The notes under the pieces: generated by a model
Seen by the model: the letters and a program-made list of their open reading frames with translations, nothing else
What the model was told of the DNA's origin: nothing
Databases searched by the model: none
Source: Dyella marensis
GTDB taxonomy: Bacteria; Pseudomonadota; Gammaproteobacteria; Xanthomonadales; Rhodanobacteraceae
Length of the DNA: 64,000 nucleotides
Direction: 5' to 3'
NCBI RefSeq assembly: GCF_900112865.1
Contig: NZ_FONH01000003.1
Coordinates: forward strand, 142,005-206,004
Position numbers and translations under genes: made by a program
Shown here: positions 16,746 through 24,047 of the stretch, one piece after another
Layout: each line of letters opens with the position of its first letter
How positions within the stretch are numbered: the stretch's first letter is position 1

Positions 16746-17498
16746 ATGTCACGCTTTGGTGCCTGGCTGCTTGCGGTCTGCTTTTTCGCTTCCGGCGCTT
16801 CGTACGCCGGCACGGCTTGCCCGAACTTCTTCATCGCGGGCAAGGAACCTGTGCTGGATGCATCGCTGACCAGCCGCACGACCGAGGTGTGTCACACCGA
16901 GTACGTGCTGTTCGCGTCCGGCGTGACCAAGGGACCGCTGTATTCGGCCGAGCATCTGACCGCCGATCAGGTCGCCGGTGCGGATTCGATCAGCCGCAGC
17001 GGGTCGTGGCATCAGGAGACCGGTATTCCGGTGGCGGATCGCTCACAGTCCTCGGACTACACCAACAGCGGCTATGACCGCGGCCACATGACGCCCGCCG
17101 GCGATGCGTCGACGCTGACTTCCGAAGGCGAGACTTTCTCGATGGCCAACGTGGTGCCGCAGCTGCATAAGTTGAATGCGGGCGAGTGGGAAAAGATCGA
17201 GAGCTATGTGCGCGGTCTGGCCACGCAGCTTGGCGACGTCTATGTGGTGACGGGGCCGGCGTTTGCCGCCGACTCGGTGCCGACCATCGGCAAGGATGGC
17301 GTGGCGGTGCCGGCCTATACCTGGAAGGCCGTGTACGAACCCGGCGTGGGTGCGGCGGCGTTCCTGTGCACCAATGAAGAGGACTACACCTGCACGGTGA
17401 TCTCGATGGTCGACGTCAAGACCATGTCGGGCGTGGATCCGTTTCCGTCGCTGTCGCCGTCGATGAAATCCAATCCGATCGACCTGGCGCTGCCTTGA
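16746..17498 (+). CDS. Secreted DNA/RNA non-specific endonuclease (NUC1 family)
   Basis: The protein has 250 residues with a Sec signal peptide ending SGASYAG (about residue 21). The family signature DRGHM is Asp111-Arg-Gly-His114 in YDRGHMTPAGD, with His114 the catalytic base. The metal-binding Asn and downstream helix are in FSMANVVPQLHKLNAGEWEK (Asn135, Gln139, Asn144). Four Cys (25, 49 and two near the C-terminus) could form disulfides in the periplasm or outside. It would degrade extracellular or periplasmic nucleic acids for nutrients or defence. It is monocistronic, followed by a strong hairpin. Confidence 0.92.
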   Translation: MSRFGAWLLAVCFFASGASYAGTACPNFFIAGKEPVLDASLTSRTTEVCHTEYVLFASGVTKGPLYSAEHLTADQVAGADSISRSGSWHQETGIPVADRSQSSDYTNSGYDRGHMTPAGDASTLTSEGETFSMANVVPQLHKLNAGEWEKIESYVRGLATQLGDVYVVTGPAFAADSVPTIGKDGVAVPAYTWKAVYEPGVGAAAFLCTNEEDYTCTVISMVDVKTMSGVDPFPSLSPSMKSNPIDLALP

Positions 17499-17518
17499 GT
17501 CATGGCGCGATGCTCGCT

Positions 17519-17546
17519 CCGGCCCTCTCTTGCGCGAGAGGGCCGG
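17519..17546 (+). terminator. GC-rich hairpin after the endonuclease gene
   Basis: The arms CCGGCCCTCTC (17519-17529) and GAGAGGGCCGG (17536-17546) start 21 bp after the stop codon. There is no T-run, so it may be a mRNA 3'-end stabiliser or a weak terminator. Confidence 0.55.
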
Positions 17547-17680
17547 GGCTTGCCGGGTTGCTGTCGCGGCATCAAGGCAGATGGTCGGGATCGACGTCCG
17601 GCGGCGTGCCGTTGGCCGTGCGCACGAAGGACTGTCCTGAAGTCACCGACGGCGTAAAGAAGCCGTCGTTATCGGTTCGC

Positions 17681-17739
17681 GGTAACGCTCCAACCGAGCG
17701 TTACCGTCACTGGATTCCGGCCTGCGCCGGAATGACGAC
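17681..17739. repeat. Inverted repeat plus REP unit between convergent genes
   Basis: GGTAACGCTC (17681-17690) pairs with GAGCGTTACC (17696-17705). It runs directly into a REP unit, GTCACTGGATTCCGGCCTGC from 17706, completed by GCCGGAATGACG. A smaller GACGGC/GCCGTC pair lies just upstream (about 17648-17668). The segment separates the convergent endonuclease and DeoR-type genes. Confidence 0.75.
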
Positions 17740-17777
17740 GATACGGAGTGCTGTCTCGGTGGGAGCTTGCGCGGCGT

Positions 17778-18584
17778 TCAGACCAGCATCACATCCACGC
17801 CAGCCGCGCGCAGCGCTTCCACTGCCTTGGGCTCCGCGCTGTTGTCGGTGATCACGCGGTGCAATTGCTGCACGGGGGTGATCACGGAGAGGCTGCGCTG
17901 CCCCAGCTTGCTGGCGTCGAACACCGCGATGGTCTCGCGCGACACGCGGATCATCAGCGCATTGAGCGAAGCCTCCAGCGGGTCGGGCGTGGTGACGCCG
18001 ACCACCGGGTCCAATCCGTCGACGCCGAGAAAAAGCTTGTCGGCCGAAAGCTTGGCCAGCGCCTGTTCCGCATCGGGGCCGACCAGCGAATACGAGGTCT
18101 CGCGCAGCAGACCGCCGAGCATCATCACGCGGATATGCGCCAGGCCGGACAGCTCCAGCGCGATGTTCAGCGCATTGGTAATCACGGTGAGCGATTCGAA
18201 CTTCTGCTGGCGGATCTGCCGCGCGATCTCCACCGTGGTGGAGCCCGAATCGAGGATCACCGTCTCGCCATCCTCGATCAGCCGGGCCGCGGCCTGGCCG
18301 ATGCGCAGCTTCTGCGCATGGTGGCGCGTCTCCTTGATGTTCAGCGGCGTGTCGTGCGAGCTGGGCGCGGTGGCGGGCAGGGCGCCGCCGTGCGAGCGCG
18401 CGATGGCCGAGCTGCGCGCCAGCGATTCCAGGTCGTTGCGGATGGTGACGGCCGACGTGCTGAACTGCCTGGCCAGTTCTTCCACCGTGGCCCGGCCCTG
18501 CTTCTCGACGTATTCGACGATCAGGCGGCGGCGCTCTTCCACCAGCAGGCGGCGCGTCGGGGCGGAGGCTCGGTTGGGGGTCAT
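17778..18584 (-). CDS. DeoR-family regulator (AgaR-like) of the amino-sugar/tagatose locus
   Basis: The protein has 268 residues. The N-terminal winged helix is RRLIVEYVEKQGRATVEELA with recognition helix STSAVTIRNDLESL (about residues 20-60). The C-terminal sugar-phosphate sensing domain has the DeoR signature ILDSGSTTVEIARQI (about 126-140) and LFLGVDGLDP. The gene overlaps the amidohydrolase stop by four bases and ends a minus-strand operon with the amidohydrolase and the class I aldolase. Because the neighbouring genes encode tagatose/galactosamine-6-phosphate metabolism, an AgaR/LacR-type role with a sugar-phosphate inducer is likely. Its target may be the CGAAA/TTTCG-rich region at 20760-20912. 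Confidence 0.88.
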   Translation of the reverse strand: MTPNRASAPTRRLLVEERRRLIVEYVEKQGRATVEELARQFSTSAVTIRNDLESLARSSAIARSHGGALPATAPSSHDTPLNIKETRHHAQKLRIGQAAARLIEDGETVILDSGSTTVEIARQIRQQKFESLTVITNALNIALELSGLAHIRVMMLGGLLRETSYSLVGPDAEQALAKLSADKLFLGVDGLDPVVGVTTPDPLEASLNALMIRVSRETIAVFDASKLGQRSLSVITPVQQLHRVITDNSAEPKAVEALRAAGVDVMLV

Positions 18585-19783
18585 GGAAGGCCTAGAAGTC
18601 GTGCGGCGTTGTCATGGTATACCTTGCGCAGGATAGCGTCTGGCAGGTCCAGCCCATAGATGGACCAGCGCCCCTGCGGCGGGGTTTCCGCGGGGGCGTA
18701 GTCGAAGTATTCGTCGTCGGTTTCCAGGAAGCGGTAGTAGATCTCGTACAGCGCGTCGCCGAACAACTGCTGCGGGACATCGTCGCCGTAAGGGGACGGC
18801 ACCGCGTCGGTGCCGAACAGGATGCGGTCCTGGAAGCGTTCGAAGAAGCGCCGCGCGGTGCGCGGCTGGCGGCCCAGTTCGCCGATGCGCGCGCTGATGT
18901 CCACCACGGTGTTGGGGAAGCGCTCCAGGCAGTCGGCCACCGCGGCGAGGTTTTCCGCGCCGTTGCCGACGTGCATCAGCGCGAAGGTGGTGTTCGGGTG
19001 GCGTGCGATCACGCGGTCGCGCGCGGCGAGCAGTTCCGCATTGCCGGGGAATGCCGGACCGTAGAACGACCAGTCCGGGTGACACGCCAGCTCCTCGTAG
19101 CGCTCGTTGCTCGCGTCGGTGGGCAGGAAGAAGGCTTCCGGGTCGGAGACGTGCATGAACACCGGCATGTTCAAGGCCGCGCAGGCTTCCCACATCGGAT
19201 CGAAGCGGCGGTCATCGATCGCCACCAGCGGGCCATCGTCGATGCGCTCGCGCAGGTACAGGCCCAGCGTCTTCAGCAGCTTCAGGCCGCGCGCACCGAC
19301 GCGCTGCGCATGCGCGATAGCGTCGGCCTGGAGGTTCGGATAACCGGCTTCGGCGAAGCGGCCGAACGAGGGTTCGGTGAGGGTGAGGAAGCGGCCGGGG
19401 GCTGCTTTATCGAAGGTGCGGATCGCTTGTTCCAATCCTGCACCGGTGCCGCCAGTGAGGTTGACGAGAGTGCGGATGCCTTTGCGGTCCATCACCGGCA
19501 GCAGGTCCGCCGGTTGCGCGAACACGGTGATTTCCTCACCCACCGACACGCCGTTGCGCACGTTGGCGGTCCAGGTGAGGTGGGTGTGCATGTCGATCAC
19601 CGGGAAGCGCGGGCGCTCCACCCGGGTCTGTTTGACGTGCAGCATGCTGCGCGGCTTGAAGTCGAACAGCCGCAGGTTGCGCTTGCCCTGGTCCGGCGCG
19701 GTGGCGAGCTGGTTCTTGCCGCTGTCGATGCGGACGGTGCCGGCGCCGGAGGGCGGGGAGCAGCAGAGGCAGGGTTTGGGCAT
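18581..19783 (-). CDS. Amidohydrolase (Amidohydro_2 family), possibly lactonase or deacetylase in sugar catabolism
   Basis: This is a TIM-barrel metallohydrolase of 400 residues. Metal ligands are visible as the HxH pair His66/His68 in VIDMHTHL, later His in FMHVSDPEAFF and FALMHVGNGAE, and Asp in LFGTDAVPSPYGDD. The family holds lactonases, decarboxylases and amide hydrolases. The ATG at 19783 is chosen because the longer frame starts inside the palindromic repeat at 19809-19896. It is coupled to the DeoR gene by ATGA overlap. In this context it could hydrolyse a sugar lactone, or replace AgaA/NagA as the otherwise missing deacetylase; sequence alone cannot decide. The N-terminal 60 residues (Cys-rich, MPKPCLCC) are an unusual extension. 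Confidence 0.8.
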   Translation of the reverse strand: MPKPCLCCSPPSGAGTVRIDSGKNQLATAPDQGKRNLRLFDFKPRSMLHVKQTRVERPRFPVIDMHTHLTWTANVRNGVSVGEEITVFAQPADLLPVMDRKGIRTLVNLTGGTGAGLEQAIRTFDKAAPGRFLTLTEPSFGRFAEAGYPNLQADAIAHAQRVGARGLKLLKTLGLYLRERIDDGPLVAIDDRRFDPMWEACAALNMPVFMHVSDPEAFFLPTDASNERYEELACHPDWSFYGPAFPGNAELLAARDRVIARHPNTTFALMHVGNGAENLAAVADCLERFPNTVVDISARIGELGRQPRTARRFFERFQDRILFGTDAVPSPYGDDVPQQLFGDALYEIYYRFLETDDEYFDYAPAETPPQGRWSIYGLDLPDAILRKVYHDNAARLLGLP

Positions 19784-19808
19784 GGTGAGCGGTGTTCTTC
19801 GTGAGCGC

Positions 19809-19896
19809 GTAGGTTGGGGTGAGCGCAGCGAACCCCAACGTGGCGATGACCGTGCGGGGTCTGTTGGGGTTCGCCTTTGGCTCACCCCCAACCTAC
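19809..19896 (-). repeat. Palindromic repeat, copy A
   Basis: The outer arms are GTAGGTTGGGGTGAGC and the near-complement GCTCACCCCCAACCTAC; the inner arms are GAACCCCAAC and GTTGGGGTTCG, with a ~23-bp loop. It begins 11 bp 3' of the aldolase stop (minus strand) and lies before the amidohydrolase start. Confidence 0.9.
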
Positions 19897-19907
19897 GCCG
19901 CGCGGTG

Positions 19908-20825
19908 TCAGCGCGGATACTTCGCCATGATCTTGTGGACTTCGTTGACCAGCGCCACCGCCTGGTCCAACGGCCGCAGCCACATGTTCCGTCCGAACAT
20001 CACGCCCTGCGCGCCGGAGGCCATGTAGAACTCGACCTTGCGCAGCACCGCCGCGTCGTCGTCGTTCTTCTCGCCGCCGGAGAACAGCACCATGGTGCGG
20101 CCGGCCGAGCGCACCACGCGCGCGGAACGCGCAGCGGCGTCTTCCTGCAGCTGATCGTACGGTGCCGGCGCGTTGGCGCGGTGGTCATTGGGCTCGTGCA
20201 GCTTGACGATGTCCGCGCCCATCTCCAGCGCAACGCGTGCGGCGTAGTCCTGCGCGAACAGGCTGTTCTTGCCGCCCTTCGCTTCGACCGCCTCGCCGCG
20301 CGGGTAGGACCACATCACCAGCGGCATGCCATAGCGCTCGCAGTCCTGGCGCACCCGCTCGAACTGGCGGATTTCTTCCGCCTGCCGCGGCGAGCCGACG
20401 TACATGGTGTAGCCGACGGCATCGGCGCCCAGGCGCACGGCGTCTTCCACGGAAGCGAATAACGGGGAGGTGGCTTCCGCGTCGCTGGGGATATTGGTCT
20501 TGCCGTTGAGCTTGAGGATCAGCGGAATGCGCCCGCAGTACTCGCCCATGTACTTCTCGGCCAGGCCCACGCCGAGCGCGATGGCGGAGAAGTTGCCTTC
20601 GACGGCGAGACGGAACTGGTAGTCCGGATCGACTGCGGGCGGGTTCGGAAAAAAGTCGGTGGGGCCGTGTTCCAGGCCCTGGTCCAGCGGCAGCACCAGC
20701 AGGCTGCCGTTGCGCGGTCCATGGCCATACAGCAGGCGCCACAGGCGGGTGCGCTTGCCGTGCGAAAGCGCCAGCTTCGAAAACCGTTCGGAAGTTTTCG
20801 AAAGGGCTTGTGTGCTCTGAATCAT
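19908..20825 (-). CDS. Class I (FbaB/DhnA-type) fructose/tagatose-bisphosphate aldolase
   Basis: This Schiff-base aldolase of 305 residues would cleave tagatose-1,6- or fructose-1,6-bisphosphate to triose phosphates. Family landmarks are LLVLPLDQGLEHGP (residues 42-55), GADAVGYTMYVGSP, the candidate Schiff-base Lys208 in EMGADIVKLHEP, and the phosphate-binding end MVLFSGGEKNDDDA plus GAQGVMFGRNMW. An AGGGT ribosome site lies 7 bp upstream of the ATG. The gene is divergent from agaS with only 57 bp between starts and heads the minus-strand operon. With AgaS and a LacC/FruK-like kinase across the promoter, tagatose-1,6-bisphosphate is the likely substrate, but fructose-1,6-bisphosphate is equally possible on sequence. 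Confidence 0.87.
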   Translation of the reverse strand: MIQSTQALSKTSERFSKLALSHGKRTRLWRLLYGHGPRNGSLLVLPLDQGLEHGPTDFFPNPPAVDPDYQFRLAVEGNFSAIALGVGLAEKYMGEYCGRIPLILKLNGKTNIPSDAEATSPLFASVEDAVRLGADAVGYTMYVGSPRQAEEIRQFERVRQDCERYGMPLVMWSYPRGEAVEAKGGKNSLFAQDYAARVALEMGADIVKLHEPNDHRANAPAPYDQLQEDAAARSARVVRSAGRTMVLFSGGEKNDDDAAVLRKVEFYMASGAQGVMFGRNMWLRPLDQAVALVNEVHKIMAKYPR

Positions 20826-20912
20826 TTCGAATACCCTGCGTTTCGTGATCGAACAGTTTCACATTCGAGCGAAACGGGCAAAATGTCAATAGTTGATAAG
20901 AAAACGAAAGTA
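20760..20912. promoter_or_regulatory. Divergent promoter/operator region of the aldolase and agaS operons
   Basis: Eight CGAAA/TTTCG pentamers occur in about 150 bp, spanning the 57-bp intergenic gap and both gene starts. The stretch over the agaS start, read on the minus strand, is ACTTTCGTTTTCTTATC, similar to the TTTC-repeat operators of AgaR-type DeoR regulators in E. coli. The region is clearly more AT-rich than its surroundings. Binding by the DeoR-type protein at 17778-18584 is inferred. Confidence 0.5.
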
Positions 20913-22085
20913 AATGATGGCCTGGCCGCCCTGCGTGCCCGTCCCGTGGCGGAGCAGCAGGCGGCCGGCTACGCCGACACCCTGCGCGAGGTGCTGCAGC
21001 AGCCCGCCACCTGGCGCAGCAGCGCGGCGCTGTTGCGCGAGCCGGCGGTGCGCGAACGCCTGGCGCGCGCGCTGTCGCCGCGGCCGTCGCACATCGTGCT
21101 GACCGGATCGGGCAGTTCCATGTACATCGGCGAATGCCTGGCGCCCACGCTGCAGCAGGGGCTGGGCATTCCCGCGCAGGCGATCGCCGCCGGCACCCTG
21201 CTCACGCACTGGCGCGGCATGCTGCCGCCGGGCGAAGGGTTGCTGGTGTCGCTGGCGCGTTCGGGCGACAGCCCCGAGAGCTGCGGCGTGGTCGATCGCG
21301 TGCTGGCCGATGCGCCGGCATGGCGGCATCTGGTGATCACCTGCAATGCCAGCGGCAAGCTGGCGACGAGCTACAACCACGACCCGCGCGTCACCGTGCT
21401 GGTGCTGGACGAGCGCACCAACGACCGCAGCCTGGTGATGACCAGCAGCTTCACCAACCTGTTGGTGGCCGGCTCCGGGCTGCTGCTCGATACCGCCGAC
21501 GTGCTGACCGAACAAGCCGTGGCGGCACTGGCCGCGGCGGTCGAGCATCTGTTCGACACGCAGGCCGACGCCCTGGCCGAACTGGCCGCGCGCAACGTCG
21601 AGGCCGCGGTGTACCTGGGCAGCGGTGGCGGCATCGGCGCGGCGCACGAGGCGGCGCTGAAGATGGTGGAGATGACCGGCGGCAAGGTCATCACCATGGC
21701 CGAGACGTTCCTGGGGCTGCGCCATGGGCCGATGTCGAGCATCCGTCCGGGCACGCTGATCGTCGGCTTCCTGTCGCCTGATCCGGCCGTGCGCAGCTAC
21801 GAACTGGATCTGCTGCGCGAACTGGACCGCAAGCAACTGGGCCTGGCCAAGCTGGTGGTGGGCGAGGGCATTCCCGCCGATGTGCTGCGGCCGGGCGACG
21901 TCGCCATCGAGCTGGCGGGCCTGGGCCATCATGGCGAGCTGCCGTCGCTGCTGGCCGGCGTGGCGGTGGGCCAGCTGCTGGCGTTCTTCCGCTGCCTGCA
22001 CCTGGGCGACCGGCCGGACACGCCTTCGCAGGGCGTGCTCACGCGCGTGGTGCAGTCCTTCACCCTGCACGGGAACGGCGCGTGA
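20883..22085 (+). CDS. agaS: SIS-domain sugar isomerase, AgaS (galactosamine-6-phosphate deaminase/tagatose isomerase type)
   Basis: This 400-residue protein has two SIS domains. The first has IVLTGSGSSMYIGECLAPTL and LVSLARSGDSPESCGVVDRV (phosphosugar-binding Ser). The second has AAVYLGSGGGIGAAHEAALK and FLGLRHGPMSSI, close to the AgaS pattern. AgaS converts galactosamine-6-phosphate to tagatose-6-phosphate and ammonia. The ATG at 20883 follows GGGC weakly, and the gene is divergent from the aldolase. It overlaps the next kinase by four bases (GTGA), making a coupled agaS-kinase-kinase operon. A glutamine-amidotransferase domain is absent, which excludes GlmS. Confidence 0.8.
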   Translation: MSIVDKKTKVNDGLAALRARPVAEQQAAGYADTLREVLQQPATWRSSAALLREPAVRERLARALSPRPSHIVLTGSGSSMYIGECLAPTLQQGLGIPAQAIAAGTLLTHWRGMLPPGEGLLVSLARSGDSPESCGVVDRVLADAPAWRHLVITCNASGKLATSYNHDPRVTVLVLDERTNDRSLVMTSSFTNLLVAGSGLLLDTADVLTEQAVAALAAAVEHLFDTQADALAELAARNVEAAVYLGSGGGIGAAHEAALKMVEMTGGKVITMAETFLGLRHGPMSSIRPGTLIVGFLSPDPAVRSYELDLLRELDRKQLGLAKLVVGEGIPADVLRPGDVAIELAGLGHHGELPSLLAGVAVGQLLAFFRCLHLGDRPDTPSQGVLTRVVQSFTLHGNGA

Positions 22086-23020
22086 CGAGGTCCACGCCCA
22101 AGCGCGTGCTGGTGGTGGGCGAGGTCAATGTCGACCTCGTCCTGAAGGGCCTGCATGCGGAGCCCGCACCGGGCCAGGAAGTGCTGGCCGACGACTTCCT
22201 GATGACGCCGGGCAGTTCCTCGATGATCTGCGCGATGGGCCTGGCGCGGCTGGGCAATGCGGTGGCGTTCCATGGCCGGCTGGGCGCGGATGCGTGGGGC
22301 AGTTATTGCCTGGATGCGCTGCGCGATGCCGGTATCGATGTCGCCTCGCTGCAGCCGGAGGCGGCGCTGCGCACCGGCATCACCGTCTCGCTGTCGACGC
22401 CGCGCGACCGTTCGCTGGTGACCTTCTCCGGTGCGATCGCGGCCTTGCGTGCGGAGGATGTCAGCGATGCGCTGCTCGCCGGCGCGGGCCATCTGCACGT
22501 GTCCTCGTTCTATCTGCAGAAAGCGCTGCGCGCGGATATCCGCCAGCTGTTCGCGCGTGCCCGCAAGGCCGGGCTGACCCTCTCGCTCGATCCGGGCTTC
22601 GATCCCGAGCAGCGCTGGGGCGACGATCTGCGCGGCGTGCTGGAAGACGTCGATGTGTTCCTGCCGAACGAAGAAGAGCTGCGCGCGCTGACCGGCGAGA
22701 ACCATGTGCGCAAGGCGCTGGCTGCGCTGGACAACGGCCGCACCCTGATCGTCGCCAAGCGCGGCCGGCAAGGCTGCGCGGTGCTGCATGACGGCAAGCT
22801 GCTGGTCGCGCCGGCACTCGCGGTCGAGGCGGTGGACAGTACCGGTGCCGGCGATTCCTTCGACGCCGGCTTCCTGCACGCCTGGCTGCGCGGGCTTCCC
22901 TTGCGCGACTGCCTGCGCTGGGGCAACGCCTGCGGCAGCCTCTCCACGCGCGGCATCGGCGGTACCACGCGCCAGGCCACGGCCGCCGAAGTCACGGCAC
23001 TGCTGGCGGGCGCGGCATGA
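22082..23020 (+). CDS. PfkB-family carbohydrate kinase (ribokinase-like)
   Basis: The kinase has 312 residues and a GTG start that overlaps the agaS stop. The N-terminus VLVVGEVNVDLVLKGL and the C-terminal PfkB signature DSTGAGDSFDAGFLHAWLRG, with the catalytic Asp in GAGD, are clear; ATP-anion hole residues are intact. FLPNEEELRALTG is the usual ribokinase-type segment. In an operon with agaS and a LacC/FruK-like kinase it probably phosphorylates the incoming free hexosamine or hexose (for example GalNAc or galactosamine), a step with no other candidate here. The specificity is inference. Confidence 0.82.
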   Translation: MTRSTPKRVLVVGEVNVDLVLKGLHAEPAPGQEVLADDFLMTPGSSSMICAMGLARLGNAVAFHGRLGADAWGSYCLDALRDAGIDVASLQPEAALRTGITVSLSTPRDRSLVTFSGAIAALRAEDVSDALLAGAGHLHVSSFYLQKALRADIRQLFARARKAGLTLSLDPGFDPEQRWGDDLRGVLEDVDVFLPNEEELRALTGENHVRKALAALDNGRTLIVAKRGRQGCAVLHDGKLLVAPALAVEAVDSTGAGDSFDAGFLHAWLRGLPLRDCLRWGNACGSLSTRGIGGTTRQATAAEVTALLAGAA

Positions 23021-23949
23021 TCACCGTCGCCGGCTTCAACACCGCGATCGATCGCCTGTACACGCTGGATGCGCTGGAACCCGGCGCGGTGCAGCGCGCC
23101 GCCAACGTGCAGGCCTATCCCGGCGGCAAGGGCCTGCACGTGGCGCAGACCATCGCCGCGCTGGGCGAACCCGTGCAACTGGTCGGCCTGACCGATGTGT
23201 TCCACCGCAACCTGATCGCCCGCCGCATGAGCGAGCGCGGCGTGCTGTTCCACGGCGTGGAGATCGCCGGCGAGCTGCGCCATTGCCTGGCGCTGCGCGA
23301 GCGCGACGGGCGCATGACCGAGGTGCTCGATCCCGGCCCGCTGCTGCCGCCGCGCGCGCAACAGCAATTGCTCGACACGCTGTGGCGCTGCGTGGAGGAC
23401 ACCGATGCGATGGTGCTCTCCGGCAGCCTGCCGCGCGGCTTCGAAGCCGATACCTATGCGGCGCTGCTGCGCCAGATCGCGCCGCGCGGCCTGCCGTGCC
23501 TGGTCGACGCCAGCGGCGAAGCGCTGCGCCTGGCTGCCGACGCCGGCGCCTTCCTGCTCAAGCCCAACCGCGACGAGGCCGCCCAGCTGGCCGGCCGCGC
23601 GGTGGACACGGTGGAAGACGCCGCCGTCGTGGCGCGCGCGCTGCATGCGCGCGGCGTGGCCTTTCCGGTGATCACCTTGGGTGCACGGGGGGCGCTGGGT
23701 TTCGATGGCGCGGATTGCTGGCACGCCTCGCTCGCCATCGCGCACAGCGCGAATGCGGTGGGTTCGGGCGACTGCTTTCTCGCGGGCGCCGCGGTGGCCC
23801 TGCGCCGCGGCGGCGAGCCCGCGCAGGCGCTGCGCCTGGGCGTGGCCTGCGGCGCGGCCAATGCGCTGCACGAGGAGACCGGCTACGTGCAGCGGGCGCA
23901 GGTGGATGCGTTGCTGGCGGAGGTCAGGCTGGTCCGCTTCGACGGTTGA
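23017..23949 (+). CDS. PfkB kinase of LacC/FruK type (tagatose-6-phosphate or fructose-1-phosphate kinase)
   Basis: The kinase has 310 residues and overlaps the preceding kinase by four bases. It begins MITVAGFNTAIDRLYTLDAL, followed by YPGGKGLHVAQTIAALGE, the diagnostic N-terminus of 1-phosphofructokinase/tagatose-6-phosphate kinases. The middle segment MVLSGSLPRGF and the end motif AVGSGDCFLAGAAVA (GSGD instead of GAGD) are also typical of LacC and FruK. Together with AgaS and the class I aldolase it completes galactosamine-6-P to tagatose-6-P to tagatose-1,6-bisP to triose-P. No PTS fructose genes are nearby, which argues against FruK. Confidence 0.82.
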   Translation: MITVAGFNTAIDRLYTLDALEPGAVQRAANVQAYPGGKGLHVAQTIAALGEPVQLVGLTDVFHRNLIARRMSERGVLFHGVEIAGELRHCLALRERDGRMTEVLDPGPLLPPRAQQQLLDTLWRCVEDTDAMVLSGSLPRGFEADTYAALLRQIAPRGLPCLVDASGEALRLAADAGAFLLKPNRDEAAQLAGRAVDTVEDAAVVARALHARGVAFPVITLGARGALGFDGADCWHASLAIAHSANAVGSGDCFLAGAAVALRRGGEPAQALRLGVACGAANALHEETGYVQRAQVDALLAEVRLVRFDG

Positions 23950-24047
23950 TATCGCGCATCGCCGTGGGAGCGGCCATGCGCGGCAAGGTGTTTCGAGGCC
24001 ACGGGGAGGACCGTGGTGTTTTTCCAACCCCTGGAGAGAACTGCGGC

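Noticed and set aside
19783-19891. Longer start of the amidohydrolase at 19891
   Set aside because: The extra codons lie inside palindromic repeat A and give non-conserved residues.
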